Assembly (NCBI GenBank): GCA_030247885.1
Contig: JAPDRO010000012.1
Span: 1-64,000 of the forward strand
DNA from: Taxawa tesnikishii (nom. ined.)
Taxonomy: Eukaryota; Ascomycota; Dothideomycetes; Dothideales
Length of the DNA: 64,000 nt
Direction of reading: 5' to 3'
A program made the position numbers and the translations under genes. Position 1 is the stretch's first letter. Each line of letters starts with the position of its first letter. Below are positions 40,045-49,990 of the stretch, piece by piece. The notes under the pieces were generated by a model. It had not been told where the DNA came from. It was given only the letters and a program-made list of their open reading frames with translations, and ran no database searches.

Positions 40045-41001
40045 ATGTCGTTTCAGGACTCACCAAACCTCGAAGGCAGGTACTATACTGGGAGTCCATA
40101 CGTACAACGTACTAACGACGACCAGCGCAACCAACAACATGGCGACGAGAAGACGATCCGCAATACGCCGACGACCCGGAATTCCGAAGCTTCACAACAG
40201 ATCTCTCCGATAAGCTCTTCTCCCTCACCGCCAACATCTCGCGCCTATCTAGTCAAGTCGCGCTTCTTGGAACAAAACGCGAAACCGAGCGCGTGCGTGA
40301 ACGGGTCCAGGATCTGCTTGAGGATACGTCAAACGGATTCAAAGAGATAGGCGAGGGATTGAAGAAGGTGCAGGCATGGCACGATCTTGGGGTAAGGACG
40401 ATCATGGATTCTAGAGCGATCGCACGTACTACGCGACATGAGACATTAAGGACTAATGTGTATCTTGGTGTCTTAGCCTTCGCAAAAATATACCCAAGGA
40501 AAGTTGAACCAGGAGTTCAAGGCTTCCCTGACAGAGTTCCAAGGCATACAACGGCAAGCACTGGAGAAGCAGCGCGCCTCCGCCACCGCAGCCCGCACGG
40601 CTCTCGAACAAGGCAGCGGAGCTGGCGGTGCAGAAGCTGGTCCCGGCCAGCAACAGCAACAACAACAGCAAGAACAACTCCGCCTGGCCGACCAATCCGA
40701 AGTGGACTTCCAAGAATCACTAATCATTGAGCGTGAATCCGAGATCCGTAACATCGAGCAGAGCGTAGGGGAATTGAACGAGTTGTTCCGCGATGTGGCG
40801 CACATGGTGCACGAGCAGGGCCAGTCTCTAGATATCATCTCGGATAACGTGACGAGCACGCGCGACGACACGAGAGGCGCGGACCAGAATCTGAGGACGG
40901 CTAGCCGACATCAAAGGAATGCGAGGAATAAGGCGTGTTGCCTGTTGTTGATATTGGCGGTTGTGCTCACGGTGGTCATCTTGGCAGTGGTTTTGGGATA
41001 G
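40045..41001 (+). CDS. Qa-SNARE of the syntaxin 7/Pep12 type
   Basis: A membrane-anchored t-SNARE for fusion at the endosome or vacuole. Exon 1 starts at ATG 40045; exons 2 and 3 are 40153-40391 and 40477-41001, the latter intron being 85 bp (GTAAGG...TTAG). The N-terminal Habc region includes DDPEFRSFTTDLSDKLFSL and VALLGTKRETERVRERV. A Gln-rich linker (QQQQQQQQEQ) precedes the SNARE helix, with zero-layer Gln in VHEQGQSLDIIS. It ends in a hydrophobic anchor (LLLILAVVLTVVILAVVLG). The frame works out at 264 aa if intron 1 uses a GC donor (40076-40152, AAG|GCAGGT) with a perfect TACTAAC branch site at 40110. Pep12 versus Vam3 cannot be settled by eye. Confidence 0.87.
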
Positions 41002-41758
41002 AATGCTGGATGTGGTGTAAGGGCATTAATGTGGCACTATCCGGGAGATTTGCAGCGAATTCTCCGCTGTCTAATACATTACCAATATCTGCAACCTGGG
41101 CTTGAAAGTACGTGTATACGTTTCGCACTCCACCACGCACCGGAGAATGTGCGAACGCACCGACAAGCAAGCTTCACAGAAACGAATTGGCCTGTTTGTG
41201 CTGAGTGCAAGCCTGGTGAACAAGTGAGACAAATGGCAACGTATCCCTCGTACAAACACAAGCTGATGGCGCTTACAGGAGGTCACAGCGCTTACTTGGA
41301 CTCGAACGGGAAAGGCTTGAACGGACATAAGCATTCATGCAGTGTGTGGCCCAACTTAGTGTTCTTCCACAACGCTGACCATGAAAGAGCGATTGCCTAA
41401 TTGGGAAAATAGTCTCTTGACTCGGGGATTTTCACATCCCATGACACTACTTCGGGCCCGCAGCAACCTGTCTCCTTCCTTTCAGCAAACGCTGAGCATC
41501 TGGCCTCCTGTGGATTACGTTCCTTCTTGAGACCGAGGGTCCTGGATATGGTATACACCAGCTTTCCAAAGCCACTTGCCTACAGTTCGACCTCAGGCGG
41601 AACCTAAATTAGGCAACCGCTGGAAGATGGGACGCCCAAAGGGATGAGTGTTCATTGCAAGAGTATTCAGCTACGAGACGAACATAAAGCCCATCTTGCT
41701 TCCGCCCAAACATGTTCATCATCGTCTCATCTCCAACCCTCAACAGCCAACAGCCAAC
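41002..41758. other. Intergenic upstream of the FAD monooxygenase
   Basis: About 750 bp downstream of the SNARE gene and upstream of the monooxygenase. Short open frames have no recognisable motif. I see no RNA gene or repeat. Confidence 0.5.
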
Positions 41759-43618
41759 ATGACCAACAACAACCCGGTCAAGGTCGATGTCTTCATCTGC
41801 GGCGGCGGTCCCGTCGGCCTCCTCCTATCCTACCAACTCGCCCGCCTCGGCCTCTCTGTCTACACAGTCGAACAGCACACCGTCTCCCGCCAAACCCGAT
41901 ACGGACGAGCCAGCACGTTGTACCCTCGTACTATGGAGATGCTAGACCAGCTCTCACTCGCGGACTCGTTGACGCAGGTCGGCTTGATAGGACGCGAGCA
42001 CAGCAGCTTCCGCAATGGCAAGAAAGTGCACAGACGCAGTTGGAATCTTCTCATTCACGTGACAGACACGTTCTTTGACTACGCTCTCAACATCCGCCAG
42101 AAGTACTCCGAGGAGATCTTCCGCGCGGCTTTCGAGCAGCATGGAGGACACGTCCATGCCGGTGCAAAGCTGAAGGATTTCCACCTCGACGAAGACGCTC
42201 GGGACGACTATAAAGTGATCGCGGACGTAGCCGGAGAAGACGGAAACCCAGTGCAGGTATATGCGAAGTATATCATTGGCGCGGACGGGGGCGGTCAAGC
42301 GTGCGCACCATTGCTAACATCCCTTTCATCGGCGAACGTACGAAGCACAACTGGGTCCGCATCGACGCCGTCGTGAAGACCAACATGCCAGACGCGCGCA
42401 TCGGCTTCGGCGCCATCGAGTCCGAGACCCACGGGAATGTGCTTTGGGTCGCGCTGGACCACGGACGTACACGCATCGGATTCGCGCTCAGTGCGGAGCT
42501 GTATAAGAAGTACGGGGCGGCGATCGCTGAGGCGGACGTCAAGAGGGAAGCTGTGCGCGCCGTCGCGCCCTTTAAGCTCGAGTTTGTCATGGTGGATTGG
42601 TGGACGCTGTACTCGGTCGGGCAGCGTGTTGCAGAGCGCTTCCAGGACCGCGAGAGGATCTTGCTGGCGGGTGATGCCGGGCATACGCACAGCTCCGGAG
42701 CAGCGCAGGGGATGAACACAGGCACGCACGACGCCGTGAACCTTGGCTGGAAACTCGGCGGCGTGCTCAAAGGCTGGTACAGGCCCTGCGTCCTCTCCAG
42801 CTACTCCTCCGAACGTCGGCCCGTCGCTCAGTATCTCATCGAGGTCGATAAGGCCATCTCCTCGCTCATCTCCGGCAAGATCCCCGACACCTATGTGGGA
42901 GATAGACACAACGGCAACGTACACATGGTGCTGGGCGATCTCATCGAGTCGACCAAACAATTCAGCAATGGCCTCGGGATCAATTACCCCATCGACGACC
43001 TCCTAAACCGGCCCACCTCATCCATCGCCAGCGCGCACCAGGGCACCGTGGCCCCGACGTGCTTGTCCACAGACCCGGCGACAGAATCCCCGTACGGCTC
43101 TACCAACTCACGAAGAACTGCGCCAAATTCCACGTTCTCGTCTTCGCCGGTTCACCCGCCGCCACATCCCCGCACTTACACTCTCTGCGCGCGTACCTCG
43201 ACAGCGAGGACAGCTTCACGAAGCGTTTGCAGGATGTCTTCAACTTTCTGACGGTTATTGCGGGTACAGGGAACCAGCCGGACGAGGTGCTCGGGGTTGA
43301 GAAGTTCGGATACGCGTGCTATGACGTCGATCACGCGGCGCATCGGCGGTACACCATCCCGCGTGAGGCGGGCGGAATTGTTGTGCTGAGGCCCGATGGG
43401 ATCGTTGGGTTTACGGCGGGGTTGGATGAGGGGCGTTGGTTGGGGAGTATTTTGATAGCATGGTTATGCCGAAGAAGAGGGAGGTGGTAGGGTTCGGTGG
43501 CGGTGTCGAGGTCGGTGTCCAAAATACTAATGGGGGCGTTGGGGTAGTTCATCAGTTTGGTGAACCTGTCGGTGACGAGGCTGAAGAAGAGAAGGATGAA
43601 GTTGTGCTGCTGGGATAG
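41759..43618 (+). CDS. FAD-dependent monooxygenase, phenol 2-monooxygenase-like
   Basis: Hydroxylates a phenolic or aromatic substrate with NADPH and O2; the substrate is not predictable. The N-terminus has the FAD-binding Rossmann motif ICGGGPVGLLLSYQLARLG, then the DG motif GADGG and the GD motif ILLAGDAGHTHSSGAAQGMN. The C-terminus is a thioredoxin-like dimerisation domain (GDRIPVRLYQL, FHVLVFAGSP, VLRPDGIVGF). The frame changes three times (near 42299, at CC 43046-43047, at GGGG 43442-43445), each equal to one missing base, giving 620 aa. No intron is seen. After the usual GEYFDSMV end there is an unusual Gly/Glu-rich tail of about 45 residues. No biosynthetic partner genes lie next to it. 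Confidence 0.85.
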
Positions 43619-43965
43619 ATTGCAGAGGAGGCTTACTTGGGGTTGTTAGTAGCCAAAATGAATAGGTTCGCTAGCTCGTGATCAGCAAAGCACGATGCAG
43701 ATACAATCGCAGCACTCACTTAGAGGGATATAATCTCATGTAGCGGCGGGGTTGTTGCTTACTCTAGTGCACAAAGCAGTTTCGTAACACAACGTAGTTG
43801 ATTCCTTGAAAACTTTTCGTCTCAAAGCTCGAGAGTCATCAGATATACCATAGCTTCCAAAGATTCCTGACCAGTGTTCTCACAATCGCGTTTCCGAAAC
43901 GGGGTATTCCATATAAGCGAGATCACACCATATAATACATGCTTCGCTCCGGCACGCAATCCAAT
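43619..43965. other. Intergenic, convergent between monooxygenase and PHO8
   Basis: About 350 bp holding the 3' ends of both genes. I see no feature beyond AT-richer stretches that could serve in 3'-end formation. Confidence 0.5.
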
Positions 43966-45744
43966 CTATCTCTTAAGATCCTCCCTTATCAGCTCCTCAT
44001 CCAGCCTCAGCTGATCCTCATAGTGATCAAGACGATTCTTACCATCGGCTACCTCCTCTTGATCCTCCGGCACGGAACCCATATGCTTAATGTCCAACTT
44101 GTCCTTCAGCTCCCTGGTGACCTCGTCGACCTCATCTTCAAGATTCAGGTACCAGCGCAAAAAGGCACCCACGTCAGTATTCTCATGGTTACCACGCAGA
44201 CGACGAGCAGCGACGGGGTCGGAAGCGTAGATATTGACGTCAACAGCGCTGTGGCCGTGCGTGCTCCACCCCGTCTGGCTGCGTCTGCTGACCATATCGT
44301 TGAAGATGTAGGCGGAGAAGATGTCCGGGCGCGCGACGAGACGGTCGAGCTCTTCGGGCGAGGGATCGTAGATGCCTAGGGATTCCTCCAGGAGCCCCTT
44401 CAAGAAGTGGCGGATGGCGGATGGCTTAAGGTTGGGTGAGGAGGCGAGGTGCTCGACGTACAGATGGGCGGTGTGCTCACCGGAGTGCGATGCGTTGGCC
44501 AGAACGCCGGGGTACCAGAGGTAGTCGGGGTAGGTTGGGGAGAGCTGGCGGGCGGTGGCGAGGCCGCCGGTTTCGTGGTCGCTGGTGGCGACCATGAGGC
44601 CCTCGACGTCGTCTTCTTCGAGGAATTCGAGGACGGCTTGGACGGTTCTGTCGTAGGCTAGCACTTCGTGGACCTGGGCGGCGGGGTCGTTGGCGTGTCC
44701 CGCGTGGTCGATCCTGCTGCCTTCGATCATGATGAAGAAGCCTTGGTCCTTGTCCCTCGTCGCATCGCTGAGGGCTCGGAGGGCAGTTTTCGCCATTTCC
44801 TCGAGCGAAGGATAAGCATCCTCCTGGTGACGCCTGTCGATCTCGTAGGGGATATCACCAGGGGCGAAGAGGCCGAGCAGAGGCAGCTCGACAGACGAGC
44901 CAAGTTCCAATCCATCAAAGTCCTTGCGGGATGAGATGTAGTTCCAGCCCTGCTTCTGCGCCTGATAGACGATATCCTCGCCGTCCTTCCTGCAGCTGCC
45001 CTCGGTATCATTGGCCAGGAAATGGCATCTTCCTCCACCCAGCATGAGATCTACCGATCTTCCCAAGGGTCCGTTGCCGATCAACTGCTCAGCTATCGTG
45101 TCCTCCATTTCCCTCCTCCTGACATGGCTCGCGAAGCAAGCAGGCGTGGCGTCGGTGATGCGCGTGGTAACAACAAGGCCGGTGGTATATCCCGCGCGCT
45201 TGGCAGCCTCGAGCACGCTCCCACAGGGCGAAAAGTCCGGCAACACAGAGATAGCACCGTTGTAGCTCTTCTTGCCGCAGCTGAAGGCCGTGGCACCTGC
45301 TGCGCTGTCCGTGACCAGGCTGCTGCTGCTGCGCGTGCGGCTGTTTCCAATGAGGTGGCCGTCGAGAACCAGAACATCGTCGATGGGCAGAGCCTCGGTA
45401 TACTGCCTGTAGCTGCGGGTCAAGGACAGACTGGCGGGACCCATGCCATCGCTGACCATGAAGACGAGGTTGCGCTTGCCGGACGGGCGGTCGCTGGACC
45501 GGTCATGGCTGCTGTTGTGCTCCGATTGCTTGTGCTGATAGACGACGGCCAGGACGATGACTGCAGCGGTGGCCAGGAGAGCCCACACAAATAGACCGAC
45601 CTCCCGCCAGCGCTTCCATGCTGAGGGCTGCTCGCGAGAAGTCCGCTGGCCAGTCAAGAGGGCGTCTTCCTCAGCCAAGTCTTCGTCCTCTTGCGAATGC
45701 TCCGACGCTGGCCTGGCCAAGAGTGGCTCTTCGCCTCGTGCCAT
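43966..45744 (-). CDS. PHO8: Vacuolar alkaline phosphatase (PHO8 type)
   Basis: A zinc/magnesium metallo-phosphomonoesterase of the vacuole lumen, used to recover phosphate. ATG 45744 (MARGEEPLL) is chosen because the longer frame begins with TTG. The protein is 592 aa with no intron. A cytosolic tail of about 60 residues is followed by one membrane segment (VGLFVWALLATAAVIVLAVVY), so it is a type II protein. Metal and catalytic motifs are present: VFMVSDGMG, nucleophile Ser in TDSAAGATAFSCGKKS, IEGSRIDHAGHAND, ATSDHETGG and GWSTHGHSAVDV. The frame is intact, unlike most long genes here. A long Glu/Asp-rich C-terminal tail follows the catalytic domain. Confidence 0.95.
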   Translation of the reverse strand: MARGEEPLLARPASEHSQEDEDLAEEDALLTGQRTSREQPSAWKRWREVGLFVWALLATAAVIVLAVVYQHKQSEHNSSHDRSSDRPSGKRNLVFMVSDGMGPASLSLTRSYRQYTEALPIDDVLVLDGHLIGNSRTRSSSSLVTDSAAGATAFSCGKKSYNGAISVLPDFSPCGSVLEAAKRAGYTTGLVVTTRITDATPACFASHVRRREMEDTIAEQLIGNGPLGRSVDLMLGGGRCHFLANDTEGSCRKDGEDIVYQAQKQGWNYISSRKDFDGLELGSSVELPLLGLFAPGDIPYEIDRRHQEDAYPSLEEMAKTALRALSDATRDKDQGFFIMIEGSRIDHAGHANDPAAQVHEVLAYDRTVQAVLEFLEEDDVEGLMVATSDHETGGLATARQLSPTYPDYLWYPGVLANASHSGEHTAHLYVEHLASSPNLKPSAIRHFLKGLLEESLGIYDPSPEELDRLVARPDIFSAYIFNDMVSRRSQTGWSTHGHSAVDVNIYASDPVAARRLRGNHENTDVGAFLRWYLNLEDEVDEVTRELKDKLDIKHMGSVPEDQEEVADGKNRLDHYEDQLRLDEELIREDLKR

Positions 45745-46198
45745 GTTTATCCCTCCTGTGTGTAGATGTCGAAAGGAGCGTGATGGTGACAATGGAGTTA
45801 ATTGGGAGATGGTTTGTTGATATGGTCACCGTCATTCAAAGCAGAAGCTATGGCCAACATACAACATATATACAGCGCGTTGATTGAGCCGAGTATAGCG
45901 TCACGCGCCAGCGTCACGTTCACTTGACGTGTGACAATCGAGACTCGTGCAAGACAGAACACATGCGAGTACCACGCTGAAGATATCATAAACTGCCCGG
46001 CAGAGATAACCAAGAGGTTGCTGAAGGCGAGCCATGGCCTCATGGGCGCGCTTCCTGCTATCCGGGTCTTTACGGTCAAAGACCATATGCCCTCTGAGTT
46101 CCCTAAACCGGTTCACACAACGTCCGTCCTTTGTTCTTCGATAACCCCTCCCGCGCTCTTCTAAAAAAAACTCCACACTCGTAAACGCGTTACGTGGC
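45745..46198. other. PHO8 upstream region
   Basis: About 450 bp between the WD40 gene's stop and PHO8. It holds the CACGTT site listed separately and an A8 run near 46163. No gene is seen. Confidence 0.5.
45912..45932. promoter_or_regulatory. Possible Pho4/NUC-1-type site upstream of PHO8
   Basis: CACGTT lies at 45915-45920, and CACGTC on the opposite strand at 45925-45930, about 170-185 bp before the PHO8 ATG. Yeast Pho4 binds CACGTG and CACGTT, and PHO8 is a Pho4 target. The match is short and could be chance. Confidence 0.3.
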
Positions 46199-49100
46199 TC
46201 ATCTCATCGTCTCTGCTCCTGCTATCACATCCTTCGAGTTCCTCCGTTCCTGCGTCACACCAGCACTGGGCGTTGACAAGCTCTTCCTGTGCTTGACCGG
46301 ATCCGTGCGAGCAAGCGCCTTGACAGGGCTTTTTGTAGGACTGCTGATACACGCGTTCGGCTTTGCGTTTTCTTTCTTCTTTGTGTTGATGGAGAGGCGA
46401 GTCGTCGGCGACGCGGGCTCCGCATCACTACCCGATGGGGCATCTTTCACGTCCGGACTCCTGCCCTTGCCTCTCACAAGCTGGAGCGTGAGTTTGAGCT
46501 CTTTCTCCAATTCTTGAATCGCAGACGCCGACAAGGTGTCAATACCCGGGTTGAGGTTGTTCCTGTAAGCACGCAGAGTACGGCAAAGCTGACCTGTAGA
46601 TGCGTGGGCATGGGTGTCATCCGCTGCCGAGCTCGAGACGCCGTTGGAAGCCGCCACGTTCTTGGACAACGGACTTGTTATCATCGAACCTCTTCTACTC
46701 GACGAGTGCATTTGCTGCACACGCTTGGGGCTCGGAGGCGACGGTGATCTCTGCCTGAGCCCAGCTGGAGCACGCGAATCTGCCAGACTGCTTGCAAGAC
46801 TACCGCGACGGCCTGGAACCGGCGAAGGCTCTAAGCGAGGTGTTTTGCTCATCGAAAGCCGCGAAATCTTCTTCCGAAGCGAGGGTGCTCGAGCATTGGT
46901 GGGCGATACGGGTTCGCCTTCATCGACCGACTGAGAGCGCTGGAAGCGTGCAATTTCGGTCATAGAAATGACCTTCCGTAATGGAGGTCCCAGAGAACCT
47001 GGCAAGTTGGCTGCAGCAAAAGCCGGGTCGAGAAATTTGTTTTCGGAAGAACCTGGCCTGCTTGATGCAGTATCCCAGATGAAGACCGTTCCATCTGCTG
47101 CCACTGTCACCAACCTCAGACTCTCATTGTTCTCGGTTTGGCTGCGTATGATCGCAATGTCTGTAACTCCTTCAGTGTGACCCCAGTCGCGAGCGAGCAG
47201 CGTGCCATCCTCTGCATATAGACGTACAGACTTGTCACTACTGGAAACGCCGGCGATGATAGGGGAACTCGCAGCTGACGGCACATGAGCAAGGCTTGAC
47301 ATGATGACGGGATCCCCGCCTTCAGAGTCTGCCGCCTTGAACGTCCCAGTAGCGCGGCCAGACCTGACGTCAATGAGCTGCACACACTTGTCCGTCGTGG
47401 AGACGAGTAGCGTGTCTTCGTACAGCGCCAGCCGCATCGATGTTGGCGCACTCTTGAGTGCGATTGTCCGTATGATGACATACAGAAGAAGGTCTTCGCC
47501 GCCTCTGTCTATGGCTTCCCTGACAACGATTGATCGGTCCGAAGAGCATGACAAGAGTTGCATACCATTCTTGGCGAACAAAAGTCCAGTCACAGCCCCT
47601 GCGTGCTCATCCAAGGTCTGTAAGAGCCCGAGTTGCCGCTTCTTCCACTCGAACACTTGCACCATACGGTCTCTGCTGCTTGAAGCCACTAGTGTACGAT
47701 TGCCACGCTTGTGGAGGGCGACATCTGTTACGTCCCCAGAATGAGCTCTGATCACGAAGACCTGTTCCTTTGTATGAGCATCAGTTACTCTCAGGACGCC
47801 GTACCGGTCTCCGGTTACGACAAGGCCTTCTTCAAGTATTGCCACCGCCCTGAGTTCGTTTACTGCGTTGTATGGATCGTTTGCTTGCTCCAGCGGTATC
47901 TGTACGGTAGCGCTGGGCTGACATGTTGAGCCCCAAAATACGATTGTACCGCCGGCTGACCAGGTCAGGAAGTCTGCTTTGAGGTCATTTGGCTGTACCA
48001 GAGCACGCACGCCAAGGACAGCGTCTTCATGCGCTGGTAATTGCCGTAGTACAGCCGGTTGAGATCCATCCTCGTCTTCAATTGTAGGTTTGCTTCGGAG
48101 CTGAATGTTACGCGCACTATCAACAGTGACGATAACTTCTGCTAGTCCACCAATGGCCAAGGTATGGAAGTTAGATTGCCTCACGGTTGTGCTATCGGTG
48201 GCCGACTCCTCCAGATCCGGAAACACCGTGACATTCTCCCCACGGTGAACGCTCTAACCTTGCCGTTGGTGTCGCAAACGTAGACCTCTCCTGATGAACC
48301 TACGCATGCTGCTGTAATACAGGAATCAAGCTTGAAGAGCTTTGAAACCCGTTGAGTCTTGTCGGAATCGTCCAGTAGGCAAATATCGCCACTGTCTGTG
48401 CAAAGCACTGCTTTGGTGGAAGACACCGAAACAGCACTGGTGAACGTTACTTCCAACAAATCTCCGAGGAGACAGTTCCTCCCTGCCAACGGTTTGTGAC
48501 CTGGGCTTGAGAGTCCGTATTTGAGATCTCCTATTTGGCTGGCAGAAGGAGTCAAATCATCTGGCCGCCAGATCTTGACGAACCGGATACCAACAGTAAC
48601 CAAGCTTCTGCCTACCCAAGTCATCCGCTTGACGATATTGGTGCATTTATTGCTCGCTACTAGGCTTGCGGCCCCGGTACGGTCATCGATCTTCCAGATG
48701 TACAAGAACCCATCATTGACGGTCCCAAGAGAGGCCAGGAATTGAGAGTCCGGACTGAACGCAAGTGAGTGTACACCGAAAGCATGCTCCGGTATCACTG
48801 CCACGGGCACGTCAACCGGCGCCTTGTCAGAGAGCGAGAAGATGAGAACACGAGGCTTGTATCCTGTCTGGAGACGATAAGTTGAATGAATGGATGTGAA
48901 CACAGACGCTCTCCGGAACGCACCTCTCCCACTGCCAAGTAGCTCCCGTTGGGACTGAACGAAACCGCTGTAGCAGCCTTCACCCGATCCCGTGCGTGGC
49001 CATTCCTGTTGCCAGGCGAGTCCGCAGCATCGTGTGTGCTTGGACTGAACGGTGAATCTTCTCTGGTTCCATAGGCCGGTCGCGGTCGAAGATCCTGGGT

Positions 49101-49423
49101 TCTCTGAGCAGGCGACATTACGCCGAAGGAATGGGAGGGACGGCCAGGTGTGGGATGAAGCGAGGTGGCACGGAAGAAGCGCTGGGTAATCGCGAGGTGC
49201 TCATCGACAGTTGCAACAACAGCAGCCGCCCCAGCGGTGAATGCGAAGCTGCGCGCAGGGGAAGGCAGTCGAAGCCATTGACCGAGCAGCATGTTGTACC
49301 AATGACGTGCTTCAGATTCAATCCCAGCTCTTGAGTGTTTGGCTTGGTTGGCGATCGCGGCCCTCTAGTTGCGAAAGGTGAAGTTGCAGTGGGCGTTTGG
49401 TGTCGCCCGGATGGCCGGATCAT
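46199..49423 (-). CDS. WD40-repeat protein related to WDR62/MAPKBP1
   Basis: A large WD40 scaffold of about 1056 aa. In animals the related proteins bind JNK-pathway kinases and centrosomes; the fungal role is unknown. It starts at ATG 49423; one 56-bp intron lies at 48868-48923 (GTGCGT...TCCAG). Conserved text near the N-terminus is LGLNLKHVIGTT and GHARDRVKAATAVSFSPNG. WD repeats run over roughly the first 750 residues (for example GHTEGVTDIAIIRS and VTVAADGTVFIWDT). The last third is Ser/Pro/Arg-rich with many SP and RRGS sites, suggesting phosphorylation. The frame changes at GGGG 49258-49261 and CCCC 48238-48241, each equal to one missing base. Confidence 0.85.
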
Positions 49424-49990
49424 GTTGGTTTATGGTATTCGATAGGGCGTCTCTTCGTGTGCCAGGGTATTCGAGGATAGTGCCAGCCGCGCATTAAGCC
49501 CATTGCTTTAGAATCGCATTTCCAGATGCACAGCAAGGAAGTAGAAGCTCGTCGTCGTCGTCAAGGCAATCAAAGCTCAGCTGAGGAATGCGACCAACGT
49601 TTACCACGGCCCACGGTAGTAACGTCGAAGCTTGACCGACGTGCCTGCTACTTGTGTATCATTGGAGTAATATCTGCCAGCAGAAAGTACACTCTGCCGC
49701 TGTTGCGTACATAGACAAGACCGATTCGACGCGACGTGGAATGTTTTATTTTGGTCGCGCAGTCGAGTGGAGACGCGTGGAGCGTGTTGATGAGGGGCAG
49801 AATGGGCTGTGCCAAGACAACCTGCTGGTGAAAGTGTTATTTATACACGACATCTTCCTCATCTATATCCTACACTATCTAATGACACAAGAAAGGGCGG
49901 TGACCGCCGCATCTAAAGGGTACAACGGAATTCAACAGAAGGAGATCAATCGAGCAATCCTGGACGATTGACCAGACCCCTACCAACACT
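49424..49990. other. Intergenic between the WD40 and AAA ATPase genes
   Basis: About 570 bp. It holds the WD40 promoter and the AAA gene's 3' region, plus a short GTCGTC run near 49550. Open frames lack motifs. Confidence 0.5.

Noticed and set aside
40453-40871. Minus-strand frames with poly-Leu opposite the SNARE gene
   Set aside because: These are the complement of the CAG/CAA run encoding poly-Gln.
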